Origin: Pseudomonas fluvialis | GTDB lineage: Bacteria; Pseudomonadota; Gammaproteobacteria; Pseudomonadales; Pseudomonadaceae | Direction: 5' to 3' | Length of the DNA stretch: 64,000 nt | Assembly: GCF_014207935.1 (NCBI RefSeq) | Contig: NZ_JACHLL010000007.1 | Location: 1 to 64,000 of the forward strand | Shown: in pieces, positions 9,541 to 17,321 of the stretch | Layout of the letters: the number at the start of each line of letters is the position of its first letter | Position numbering within the stretch: position 1 is the first letter of the stretch | Notes under the pieces: generated by a model | Told to the model about the DNA's origin: nothing | The model's database searches: none | Seen by the model: the letters and a program-made list of their open reading frames with translations, nothing else | Program-made: the position numbers and the translations under genes

Positions 9541-10578
9541 ATGCGCAGGTCCTTCCCGTCTGTCAAAACTGCTTGCGCGGTGCTTTGTGCCGGCTTGATC
9601 GGTAGCGGCGTTGCGCATGCCAAGCTGGAAGAAATGAATGATAGTGAGCTGTCCGATGTCACTGGGCAGGCGTTTATCAATCTGACCACCGACGCTGCGA
9701 ATGGCCTGAACTTCACCCGGGTCAACTTTGGTGTTGATGTGCAGACACAGCTGAATATCCGTCAGTTGCGTCTGGGCAAGTATGACCGTAGCGGCGAAGC
9801 CGCCGGCACAGCCGATATCGACATCAATAACTTCGCTCTGGGTGCGGTGGATGATGTAACCGGTCAGGTCGATGCCTTTCGTATCAAGAATCCCTTCCTT
9901 GAACTGGCCTATTCGGGCAATAAGGTGGTCGGCGTGCGCATGGGCTTTGGTGAGGCCCAGGGCTATCTGTCCGGTGATATCAATCGGATGACCGGCAATA
10001 TCGCGGTGGATCTGTATGGCAAGGGCAGCTACCTGGCAACCCAGATGAACTGTGCCTGGTATGACCTGATCTGTGCCAGCGCCAAGGGTCTGGTCGGTGG
10101 CACCTATGCCAACAGTGACTTCAGCGCGCAAGCACAACTGGTCAACGGCTCGGGCGACGCAGATCCGGTGCGTGCCACCATGATCGGTATGGTCGATGGC
10201 CAGACCCTGTCCATTCCGTCCGGCTCGGGCTTCGATAACTTTCTTCTGGGGCTGTTTAGCTCAAGCAACTGTTCGCTGCTGAGTACCCAGACCTGCTTCC
10301 CGCTTGCCAACTACGGCACCTTCCCGATTGGCAAACTCAATTCGTCCAATCAGTTCGTCTCGGCTGCGAAAGGGGTATTCCTCTCGCTGCAGACGCAAAA
10401 CGTGCAGTGGCGGGATCAACAGGATGCTAGCCAGTTCATCTCCGCCCTGGCGGGTGCCTTCATGAACATCCCGCGCAATGCTGATGGTTCGGCTGCGATT
10501 AATACCTCCTTCCAGGAAGCCTTTAACGGAATTCCGCGCAAGGACACCTGTTTCGGCACTCCAAACAAGGGCTGTTGA
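9541..10578 (+). CDS. Secreted protein with DxELSxVxGQ motif, paralogue 1
   Basis: 345 residues. A signal peptide (MRRSFPSVK then a hydrophobic core ending GVAHA) is followed directly by EEMNDSELSDVTGQ. The rest is beta-rich with Asp/Gly/Asn-rich repeats and four paired cysteines in the second half. The next three genes carry the same post-signal motif, so this is a four-paralogue operon of exported proteins. From memory it resembles the DUF6160 or Acinetobacter Fil-type putative pilus-system proteins; I could not check this. ATG at 9541 is preferred over a TTG at 9505 because TAGGAAAA lies at a suitable distance and the signal peptide then has normal length. A role at the cell surface is inferred only. 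Confidence 0.7.
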   Translation: MRRSFPSVKTACAVLCAGLIGSGVAHAKLEEMNDSELSDVTGQAFINLTTDAANGLNFTRVNFGVDVQTQLNIRQLRLGKYDRSGEAAGTADIDINNFALGAVDDVTGQVDAFRIKNPFLELAYSGNKVVGVRMGFGEAQGYLSGDINRMTGNIAVDLYGKGSYLATQMNCAWYDLICASAKGLVGGTYANSDFSAQAQLVNGSGDADPVRATMIGMVDGQTLSIPSGSGFDNFLLGLFSSSNCSLLSTQTCFPLANYGTFPIGKLNSSNQFVSAAKGVFLSLQTQNVQWRDQQDASQFISALAGAFMNIPRNADGSAAINTSFQEAFNGIPRKDTCFGTPNKGC

Positions 10579-10579
10579 T

Positions 10580-11644
10580 ATGCGCGCACTCTGGCCTTTT
10601 GCTCTTTTTCTCGTGTGCGCCCCGCTTTGTGCGGAAATGCAGGCAATGGACGACAGCGAATTGTCGGCCGTCGATGGGGCGGGTATCGGCTTTGTGCTGG
10701 ATGGGATTGTCTTCGATGCCACCCAGGCGACCATCACCATCAATGACATCACCAATGGCAGCGGTCAGAACGTACCGATCTCGGTGAAAGAGTTCTATAT
10801 GGCGGCGGCCGGCAGTAACAAGGGGACCACGCTGAACCCGACCAATGTTGGTCGCCTGGCCTATCCCTTCGCGCTCAATCTGGCCAAGGGGGAGGCCCTG
10901 CGCAGTCTGCGTGAAGATGGGCAGTGGGTGCAGACCACACCAAGTAATCTGTCGGTACTGGAGCTGACTTTCCCTAGCCTGATGACCTCGGGCGGCAATG
11001 CCTGCGTGTCCGGTTTCGCCGAGGCAGGCAGCAACTGCTCCTCGCGTGCGGCAGAGAAGGTCGATCTGGGCATTCGCTACGATTTTCAGGTCGCAGCCGG
11101 TCGCACCGATGTACTCAATTTCGACATTGGCGAGCTGGCAATGGACGGCTCTTACCTGCGCCTGTGGGGCGATTCGACTCGTTCGCAGCTGGTAGGTGAG
11201 GCTCGGCTAAATATCTACGCCAAGACTTTTGAGCTGATGAGCTGCGCGGCCGGTACCACCAATTGCGCGACCGCCGCAGAGCAGGCTGCCCGCACCATCT
11301 ACCTGACCAACTCCTACGCCAATGTCTCTCTGGGGTATGGCAAGACCCAACCTCTGCTGTTCGATGTCACCAGCAATGGGCAGTTCGTTCTTGAGCTGCC
11401 CAATCCGGTCAAGGACCCCAACAATCCGACGGCCAACGTCGATACCCGTAGCGGTATCGGTCAGCAGCGAGCGGTGGACTTCTACGCCAATGCACCGCGC
11501 ACCAATATCGTAATCGACAACCTCAATGCTGGCGGCACCCGGCCGGGTGCCGGGCAACTGCCAACCGGTGGCTACAACTTCGGGCGCAATGAAATTCGCG
11601 GACTGAGCTTCAACTACCTGAAGGTGAGCAGCTATGACCTCTAA
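10580..11644 (+). CDS. Secreted protein with DxELSxVxGQ motif, paralogue 2
   Basis: 354 residues. A signal peptide (MRALWPFALFLVCAPLCA) is followed by EMQAMDDSELSAVDGAGIGF, a variant of the motif with A in place of Q. The body is beta-rich and includes NGGNACVSGF, NCSSRAAEKV and CAAGTTNCAT segments, where paired cysteines suggest periplasmic or surface disulfides. It starts one base after the previous stop, so it is part of the same transcript. The start at 10580 is the only ATG that gives a signal peptide; the frame is open further upstream inside the preceding gene. Function unknown. Confidence 0.7.
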   Translation: MRALWPFALFLVCAPLCAEMQAMDDSELSAVDGAGIGFVLDGIVFDATQATITINDITNGSGQNVPISVKEFYMAAAGSNKGTTLNPTNVGRLAYPFALNLAKGEALRSLREDGQWVQTTPSNLSVLELTFPSLMTSGGNACVSGFAEAGSNCSSRAAEKVDLGIRYDFQVAAGRTDVLNFDIGELAMDGSYLRLWGDSTRSQLVGEARLNIYAKTFELMSCAAGTTNCATAAEQAARTIYLTNSYANVSLGYGKTQPLLFDVTSNGQFVLELPNPVKDPNNPTANVDTRSGIGQQRAVDFYANAPRTNIVIDNLNAGGTRPGAGQLPTGGYNFGRNEIRGLSFNYLKVSSYDL

Positions 11645-12236
11645 GGTATGTGGTGTGCTGCTCGTGGCCCTGGCGCTCAATGCCCAGGCCGAGCTGCAGG
11701 CGTTGAATGATGCTGATCTGAGTGCGCAGAGCGGTCAGGGCGGCGTGTACCTGTCCGGTGAGTTCAGTATCAACAAGGAGGGTGGCGTGCTGTGGAATAC
11801 CCCGGCCAGCGTTACCCAGACCGGTTGGGCAGCCAATGAACGCAGTTGCCATGCGCCGGGCTCAACGGCCACCGAGGCCTGCGGTATGCGGCTGGCGGTT
11901 CGCTCTGAGGCGGCTGGCGGCTGGTATGTACTGGACAACCTCAAGGGAACCTTCAGCTTCGAAGGGCTGACCCTGCGTACCCGCCTGATCAACAGTGGGT
12001 TCGGTGGCGATGGCGCGTTGTTCAATCAGGATGTGATCGAGCTCGGGCTACCCAACGAGGTCAAGTACAAGAACGGCAGTTTCGCCTTCGCTGTGGCCAA
12101 TCAGGGCGGCTGGCGTAACAACAAGGCCGGTGCTGCTGCTGCGGATACTACCTACCAGCAGACCAATATTTTTTCGGCGAAGCTCGACGGCACCATCCGT
12201 ATGCAGGGCAACGTCCTGATCTTCCCGAAGAATTGA
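11634..12236 (+). CDS. Secreted protein with DxELSxVxGQ motif, paralogue 3
   Basis: 200 residues and the shortest of the four. Signal peptide MTSKVCGVLLVALALNAQA, then ELQALNDADLSAQSGQGGVYL. It has one cysteine pair (RSCHAPGSTATEACG) and a beta-rich remainder. It overlaps the end of the preceding gene by 11 nt, so translation is coupled. Like its neighbours it lacks a membrane anchor or lipobox and would be periplasmic or exported. Function unknown; the shared motif and operon suggest that the four products work as one apparatus. Confidence 0.68.
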   Translation: MTSKVCGVLLVALALNAQAELQALNDADLSAQSGQGGVYLSGEFSINKEGGVLWNTPASVTQTGWAANERSCHAPGSTATEACGMRLAVRSEAAGGWYVLDNLKGTFSFEGLTLRTRLINSGFGGDGALFNQDVIELGLPNEVKYKNGSFAFAVANQGGWRNNKAGAAAADTTYQQTNIFSAKLDGTIRMQGNVLIFPKN

Positions 12237-12248
12237 AGAGGTTGAACG

Positions 12249-14585
12249 ATGCGTCGTAGCTGGCTGTTATTGCCGTTCTTCCTCACCCCGCTGGCGCAGG
12301 CCATGCAGGCGCTGGATGATGAAGGTCTGGCCGAGGTCAATGGCCAGTCGGGGATTTCCATCGAGCATGCCACCAGCGGCTGGACTGCCGGCAGCATCAA
12401 CTACAACTCCGACGGCACCACGCTGTCGGCCAAGACGTTATCTCTCAAGCCGCAGGCTGGCACCGGCACCGATAGCGCCACGCTCGATGTTGTCGGGCAG
12501 CAACTGCAGGTTGAATACAGCGCCGCGCCGCGCGAACTCAATGTCAGCAATCTCGAGTTTGCTGGCAGCACCAAGAGCTTTGGTGCTTTTCGGGCCTTCT
12601 TCACCTTGGGCGCCAGCCTGCGCCTCAAGGGGCTCGGAGCCAGTGGCGTGAGTGGCATTGCACTGGACGGCTCGCGCCTGTCGATCAGCGATGCCACCTT
12701 CTTCTATCGTGACAATGGCCTGGACCTAATCGTCAAGGGTGTCTCCTTCGACACGTACCTGAACAATGCCTACCTGGACATCGTGTCAGGCGGAACCGGC
12801 AGCGAAGTCAAGCTGAGCCTAGGCAGCTCGCGTTTCGTGGGGGCGGTTGGCGGTATTTCGGTGGATCTGGCACACAGCGAGCTGTCGCCAGTGACGCCGG
12901 GCAGTCTGGATACGCGCCATCCGGATGCGTCGCGCAGCTTCGGTCGCGTCAACATGGATCTGCGCCTGGGCGGCAGCTTGAGCATTGCCGGGGGTGGAAG
13001 CACTGGGCAGGGCCTGACGATCAAGCCCGATGTCAGCTTCAGCAACAGCCTTTTCCAGTATCAGGATGAAGGGGTTCTCAGGGCCGAGAACTTCGCCGGC
13101 ACTCTGCGCAGCACCTCTGGCATCACGGTGGACCTGGAGCAGGACGGCATCGGCAGCTATGCCCGGCTGGCCTTCGCCGATTTGAATCTTAATGCCACGC
13201 TCGGTGGTCTGGTCATGGGCAATCCGACCAACCAGAAGCTGGGCAGTCTGGCGCTGGACCTGAATTTCATTAATGACGGCAGCAAGCAGAACTGGCTCAA
13301 GCTGCGTCCGGGTGGTGATCCCAGTTCCGGACTCAAGGGTCTGACTGCCGATGTCAGCTGGAACATGGCCAACAGCTCGCTGTCGGTTACCGATAACGGC
13401 AACAGCATGTGGTTCAGCGGCCTGAAAACCAATGGCACCGGCCAGTTCACCCTCGATGTGACCAAAGGTTGCAGTGATGGCTTCGCGACCGGTTGCTATG
13501 CCGGCAGTGTCAGCACCAACCCGGCCTCGAGTAACTATGACGGTCACTTCAACGGCATTCGTCTGGGCATGAAGAACGTCCAGGGCAGTTACAGCTTCGA
13601 CGGGCTGCGCGTGGGTAGCGCCAGTTCGCCGCTGCAGGGGGGCACTGAACTGCTGGTGCTGATGGAGATATTCCCGGCCTACGACTTCATCATGAATGGT
13701 CAGATCACGCTGATGCCGGGTGGCAGCAGCGGCGACGGGCTGCGCTACAACGCCGACTTCATGGTGACCAATGGCAAGGCCGCGATCACTGTCGACGAGG
13801 CCGGCAAAGGACTCTGGTTGTCCGGCACTACCTATGAAATGCACTTTCGTGACGGTTCGCTGGATGTCACCAACAACGGCGTTGAGCTGAAGAAGGGCAC
13901 CTACTGGTCCAAGCTGGATGTGTCCGATGTGCGCTGGGGCAACAAGGATACCGGCACCAGTCTTGGGCGTCTGGTGCTCAAACGCTACGAGCAGGGCTCC
14001 ACACTGGCGCTCAGCTCCGGTGGTTCCGGCGCGCTGTGCGTGGGTGCCAGTGGCGCCTCGTCCAGTGCCTGTACTGCCAATGGCGGGCGCTGGGAAGATC
14101 GCGGCAACGAAGGGGTATCGGTCAAGCTGAAAGCCATCCTGGCCAAGGATGGCAGCATCGAAGGCACCAGCAATGGCGTGGTTACCGACGAAAAGCGTAA
14201 CCAGCTGATTTATGAGACCGACCGTACACTCGATGGCAACGGCAAGCCGATCAATGGCAGCGGCAGCCAGATCGTGGTCGACAACGTGTACACCTCCGAT
14301 GGCAACCCTGTTGATCCGAATGCCAATACTTATGGCGTCAATGCCGACCTGAGCCTGGACGTGGCGCCGACCAAGGTGAAGATCAAGTCCGGGCCGAATG
14401 CGGGTACTCAGGTCTCCCCTGATCCGCTGGGCTTTGCCGTCAACGGCCGAGTGCACTTCAAGGAGATCAATATCGATCGCCTGCAGAATGTGCACCCAAC
14501 CGGCGGCGCGGTGACGGCCATGTATGGCATCAAGCTGCAGAACGCCGATGTGCGCGCCAACCTGACGGCGACGCCGATCAACTGA
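12249..14585 (+). CDS. Large secreted beta-rich protein, paralogue 4 (FilF-like)
   Basis: 778 residues. Signal peptide MRRSWLLLPFFLTPLAQA, then MQALDDEGLAEVNGQSGISI. The long remainder consists of repeated short strands rich in Gly, Ser, Asn and Asp (for example NSLFQYQDEGVLRAENFAGTL), consistent with a beta-helix or beta-solenoid. It is the last and largest gene of the four-paralogue operon and is followed by a terminator. Size and position recall proteins annotated FilF in Acinetobacter; this is a recollection, not a search result. A surface or outer-membrane fibre role is plausible but unproven. Confidence 0.7.
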   Translation: MRRSWLLLPFFLTPLAQAMQALDDEGLAEVNGQSGISIEHATSGWTAGSINYNSDGTTLSAKTLSLKPQAGTGTDSATLDVVGQQLQVEYSAAPRELNVSNLEFAGSTKSFGAFRAFFTLGASLRLKGLGASGVSGIALDGSRLSISDATFFYRDNGLDLIVKGVSFDTYLNNAYLDIVSGGTGSEVKLSLGSSRFVGAVGGISVDLAHSELSPVTPGSLDTRHPDASRSFGRVNMDLRLGGSLSIAGGGSTGQGLTIKPDVSFSNSLFQYQDEGVLRAENFAGTLRSTSGITVDLEQDGIGSYARLAFADLNLNATLGGLVMGNPTNQKLGSLALDLNFINDGSKQNWLKLRPGGDPSSGLKGLTADVSWNMANSSLSVTDNGNSMWFSGLKTNGTGQFTLDVTKGCSDGFATGCYAGSVSTNPASSNYDGHFNGIRLGMKNVQGSYSFDGLRVGSASSPLQGGTELLVLMEIFPAYDFIMNGQITLMPGGSSGDGLRYNADFMVTNGKAAITVDEAGKGLWLSGTTYEMHFRDGSLDVTNNGVELKKGTYWSKLDVSDVRWGNKDTGTSLGRLVLKRYEQGSTLALSSGGSGALCVGASGASSSACTANGGRWEDRGNEGVSVKLKAILAKDGSIEGTSNGVVTDEKRNQLIYETDRTLDGNGKPINGSGSQIVVDNVYTSDGNPVDPNANTYGVNADLSLDVAPTKVKIKSGPNAGTQVSPDPLGFAVNGRVHFKEINIDRLQNVHPTGGAVTAMYGIKLQNADVRANLTATPIN

Positions 14586-14601
14586 GGCATCGCCTTGCCA
14601 G

Positions 14602-14625
14602 CCAGGCCCGCTTCGGCGGGCCTGG
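14602..14625 (+). terminator. Terminator of the secreted-protein operon
   Basis: Perfect stem CCAGGCCCGC / GCGGGCCTGG with a TTCG loop, 17 nt after the stop of the fourth paralogue. The T-rich tail is weak. Confidence 0.8.
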
Positions 14626-14638
14626 TCGTTTCTGTGTG

Positions 14639-14690
14639 GTCATTTGAGTGGGTGTAAAAACTGCCGGGTCTGACTGATCAGACAAATGAC
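14639..14690. promoter_or_regulatory. Nested inverted repeats upstream of nspC
   Basis: Two dyads lie in the 200-bp gap before nspC. GTCTGA / TCAGAC flanks a 4-nt spacer at 14668-14683. An outer pair, GTCATTTG at 14639-14646 and CAAATGAC at 14683-14690, encloses most of it. This could be an operator or promoter-region binding site for the polyamine genes; no regulator is known from the window. Confidence 0.35.
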
Positions 14691-14789
14691 CGTAATAACC
14701 CTTTCGGTAATCTGTGCTTATCGGCACAATTCGCCTCCGCATTTCGGGGGCCGTTGGCTCTCGCTGGGCTGACGCTGCAGGGGCACCTC

Positions 14790-15887
14790 ATGATCAAGAC
14801 GCCGTACTACCTCATCGACAAACAGAAACTGCTGGTCAACATGCAGAAGATCGCGCGCGTGCGCGAGCTGTCTGGGGCCAAGGCGCTGCTGGCATTGAAG
14901 TGCTTTGCCACCTGGTCGGTGTTCGATCTGATGCAGGAGTATATGGACGGCACCACCTCCAGCTCGCTGTACGAGCTCAAGCTCGGCAGGCAGAAATTCG
15001 CCGGCGAGACCCATGCCTACAGCGTGGCCTGGGCCGACGATGAAATTCCCGAGATGCTGGAGAACTGCGACAAGATCATCTTCAACACCATCAGCCAGCT
15101 GGAGCGCTTCGAGGCGGCCACCGCCGGGGCGATCCGCGGTCTGCGTGTCAATCCGCAGGTGAGCAGTTCCGACTACCTGCTGGCCGACCCGGCGCGTCCC
15201 TTCAGCCGCCTGGGCGAGTGGGACCCGGTGAAGGTCGAGCAGGTGATCGACAAGATCTCCGGCTTCATGTTCCACAACAACTGCGAGAACGCCAATTTCG
15301 CCCTGTTCGACGAGATGCTCGGGGTGATCGAAGAGCGCTTCGGTCATCTGCTGCACAAGGTCGAGTGGGTGAGCCTGGGCGGCGGCATTCACTTCACCGG
15401 TGAGGACTACCCGCTGGAGCAGTTCTGCGCCCGCCTCAAGGCCTTCTCCGAGCAGTACGGTGTGCAGATCTACCTGGAACCTGGCGAAGCGGCGATCACC
15501 AACAGCGCCTCGCTGGAAGTGACCGTGCTCGACACCCTCTACAACGGCAAGCACCTGGCCGTGGTCGACAGCTCGATTGAAGCGCATATGCTCGATCTGC
15601 TGATCTACCGACTGAATGCAAAGATGGCGCCCTGCGACGGCGAACACACCTACATGGTGTGCGGCAAGTCCTGCCTGGCGGGCGACATCTTCGGCGAGTA
15701 CCAATTCGATCGTCCGCTGGCCATCGGCGATCGCCTGTCCTTCATCGATGCGGCGGGGTACACCATGGTCAAGAAAAACTGGTTTAACGGACTCAAGATG
15801 CCGGCGATCGCTGTGCGCCAGCTCGACGGTAGCGTCGAGGTGGTTCGCGAGTTTGGTTTTGACGACTACCTGCAGAGCCTGTCCTGA
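14790..15887 (+). CDS. nspC: Carboxynorspermidine decarboxylase
   Basis: 365 residues of the fold-III (alanine-racemase-like) PLP decarboxylase family. The N-terminal KALLALKCFATW holds the PLP lysine, and later come LEPGEAA, a phosphate-binding-type segment, and CGKSCLAGD with the cysteine contributed across the dimer. It decarboxylates carboxynorspermidine or carboxyspermidine to the free polyamine. The gene for the matching synthase follows 26 bp downstream, so the pair makes spermidine or norspermidine without S-adenosylmethionine decarboxylase. ATG at 14790 is chosen because homologues start with a short sequence before PYYLID. Confidence 0.9.
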   Translation: MIKTPYYLIDKQKLLVNMQKIARVRELSGAKALLALKCFATWSVFDLMQEYMDGTTSSSLYELKLGRQKFAGETHAYSVAWADDEIPEMLENCDKIIFNTISQLERFEAATAGAIRGLRVNPQVSSSDYLLADPARPFSRLGEWDPVKVEQVIDKISGFMFHNNCENANFALFDEMLGVIEERFGHLLHKVEWVSLGGGIHFTGEDYPLEQFCARLKAFSEQYGVQIYLEPGEAAITNSASLEVTVLDTLYNGKHLAVVDSSIEAHMLDLLIYRLNAKMAPCDGEHTYMVCGKSCLAGDIFGEYQFDRPLAIGDRLSFIDAAGYTMVKKNWFNGLKMPAIAVRQLDGSVEVVREFGFDDYLQSLS

Positions 15888-15913
15888 GACGGCCTGCGAT
15901 TGGGGGAGCTAGA

Positions 15914-17152
15914 TTGAAGAAAAACGTTCTGATCATCGGTGCCGGAGGTGTGGCCAAGGTTGTGGCCCATAAGTGTGCTCAACACAATGATGAACTTGGC
16001 GAGATCGCCATTGCCTCGCGCAGTGTCGGCAAATGCCAGGTCATCATCGACAGCGTCAAGGCCAAGGGCAGTCTGAAAGTCCCGGCCGAGATCAAGGCCT
16101 ATGCCCTGAATGCGCTGGATATCGAGGCGACCAAGACGCTGATCCGCGAGACCCGCTCGCAGATCGTGATCAATGTCGGCTCGGCCTTCCTCAACATGTC
16201 GGTGCTGCGCGCCTGCATGGATACCGGTGCGGCGTATCTCGATACCGCCATCCACGAAGAACCGGGGAAAATCTGCGAGACCCCGCCGTGGTACGGCAAC
16301 TACGAGTGGAAGCACCTGGCCGAATGCCAGGAGAAGGGCGTCACCGCCATTCTCGGCGTGGGCTTCGATCCGGGCGTAGTCAACGCCTGGGCGGCCCTGG
16401 CGGCCAAGCAGCATTTCGATCAGATCGACTCGATCGACATTCTCGACGTCAATGCCGGTTCCCACGGCAAGTACTTCGCCACCAACTTCGACCCGGAGAT
16501 CAACTTCCGCGAGTTCACCGGTCAGGTGTGGAGCTGGCAGAACCGTCAGTGGACCAGCAACAGCATGTTCGAGGTCAAGCGTACCGACGACCTGCCGGTG
16601 GTTGGCCTGCAGAACCTTTACATGACCGGCCACGACGAAGTGCACTCGCTGTCCAAGCACCTCGATGTGCCGAACATCCGTTTCTGGATGAGCTTCGGTG
16701 ATCACTACATCAACGTCTTCACTGTGCTGAAGAACCTCGGTCTGCTCTCCGAAAAGCCGGTGAAAACCGCCGAGGGTGTCGACGTGGTGCCGCTCAAGGT
16801 GGTCAAGGCCGTGCTGCCCGATCCGGCTTCGCTGGCGCCGGGCTACAGCGGCAAGACCTGCATCGCTGATCTGGTCAAAGGCCGCAAGGATGGTCAGGAG
16901 CGTGAGGTGCTGATCTACAACGTCGCCGACCACGCCGAAGCCTATGCCGAAACCGACAGCCAGGGCATCTCCTACACCGCTGGCGTGCCGCCGGTGGCGG
17001 CTGCGCTGCTGGTGGCGCGTGGCGACTGGGATGCCGGCAAGATGGTCAACGTCGAACAGCTGGCACCTGAGCCGTTCCTCGAACTGCTCGACCAGATGGG
17101 GCTGCCGACCCGGATCAAGGACGAGCAGGGCGATCGTCCCTGGAACGCCTGA
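15914..17152 (+). CDS. Carboxynorspermidine synthase (saccharopine dehydrogenase family)
   Basis: 412 residues. N-terminal Rossmann motif VLIIGAGGVAKVVAHKC, then the saccharopine-dehydrogenase-like domain (VGFDPGVVNAWAA, DVNAGSHGKYFATNF). It condenses aspartate semialdehyde with a diamine using NADPH to form the carboxylated polyamine that the nspC product then decarboxylates. The start appears to be TTG at 15914: no in-frame ATG or GTG lies close by, a strong GGGGGAG ribosome site sits five bases before it, and MKKNVLIIGAGG is the expected N-terminus. The TTG start may hold expression below that of nspC. Confidence 0.88.
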   Translation: MKKNVLIIGAGGVAKVVAHKCAQHNDELGEIAIASRSVGKCQVIIDSVKAKGSLKVPAEIKAYALNALDIEATKTLIRETRSQIVINVGSAFLNMSVLRACMDTGAAYLDTAIHEEPGKICETPPWYGNYEWKHLAECQEKGVTAILGVGFDPGVVNAWAALAAKQHFDQIDSIDILDVNAGSHGKYFATNFDPEINFREFTGQVWSWQNRQWTSNSMFEVKRTDDLPVVGLQNLYMTGHDEVHSLSKHLDVPNIRFWMSFGDHYINVFTVLKNLGLLSEKPVKTAEGVDVVPLKVVKAVLPDPASLAPGYSGKTCIADLVKGRKDGQEREVLIYNVADHAEAYAETDSQGISYTAGVPPVAAALLVARGDWDAGKMVNVEQLAPEPFLELLDQMGLPTRIKDEQGDRPWNA

Positions 17153-17199
17153 ACCGTCAGTTGAGCGGGCATCCAGCCCGCGTCAGTGAGGCGTAGTCA

Positions 17200-17237
17200 G
17201 CACGAAGGCCCGGTTCATGCGAACCGGGCCTTCGTGC
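17200..17237 (+). terminator. Terminator after the polyamine pair
   Basis: Perfect 16-bp stem GCACGAAGGCCCGGTT / AACCGGGCCTTCGTGC with a 6-nt loop between the synthase gene and leuA. Confidence 0.85.
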
Positions 17238-17321
17238 TTCCCGCCCCGGGCATTTCACGCGACAATTGCGCTATTACGCAGGCTCCCGTGCGGGCCTTGG
17301 CGACAGCCGTGAGGAGTTCCT

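Noticed and set aside
12819..14495. 558-codon minus-strand frame opposite the large secreted protein gene
   Set aside because: Shadow: the plus frame has a signal peptide and family motif and is in an operon, while the antisense product has no recognisable features.
9541..14585. Bacteriocin or RiPP leader peptides, suggested by the ELSxVxGQ motif
   Set aside because: The motif follows a Sec signal in large proteins, there is no GG-type cleavage and no maturation or peptidase-transporter gene nearby.
15866..16933. 355-codon minus-strand frame opposite the carboxynorspermidine synthase
   Set aside because: Shadow of a certain gene, with no ribosome site or family match.
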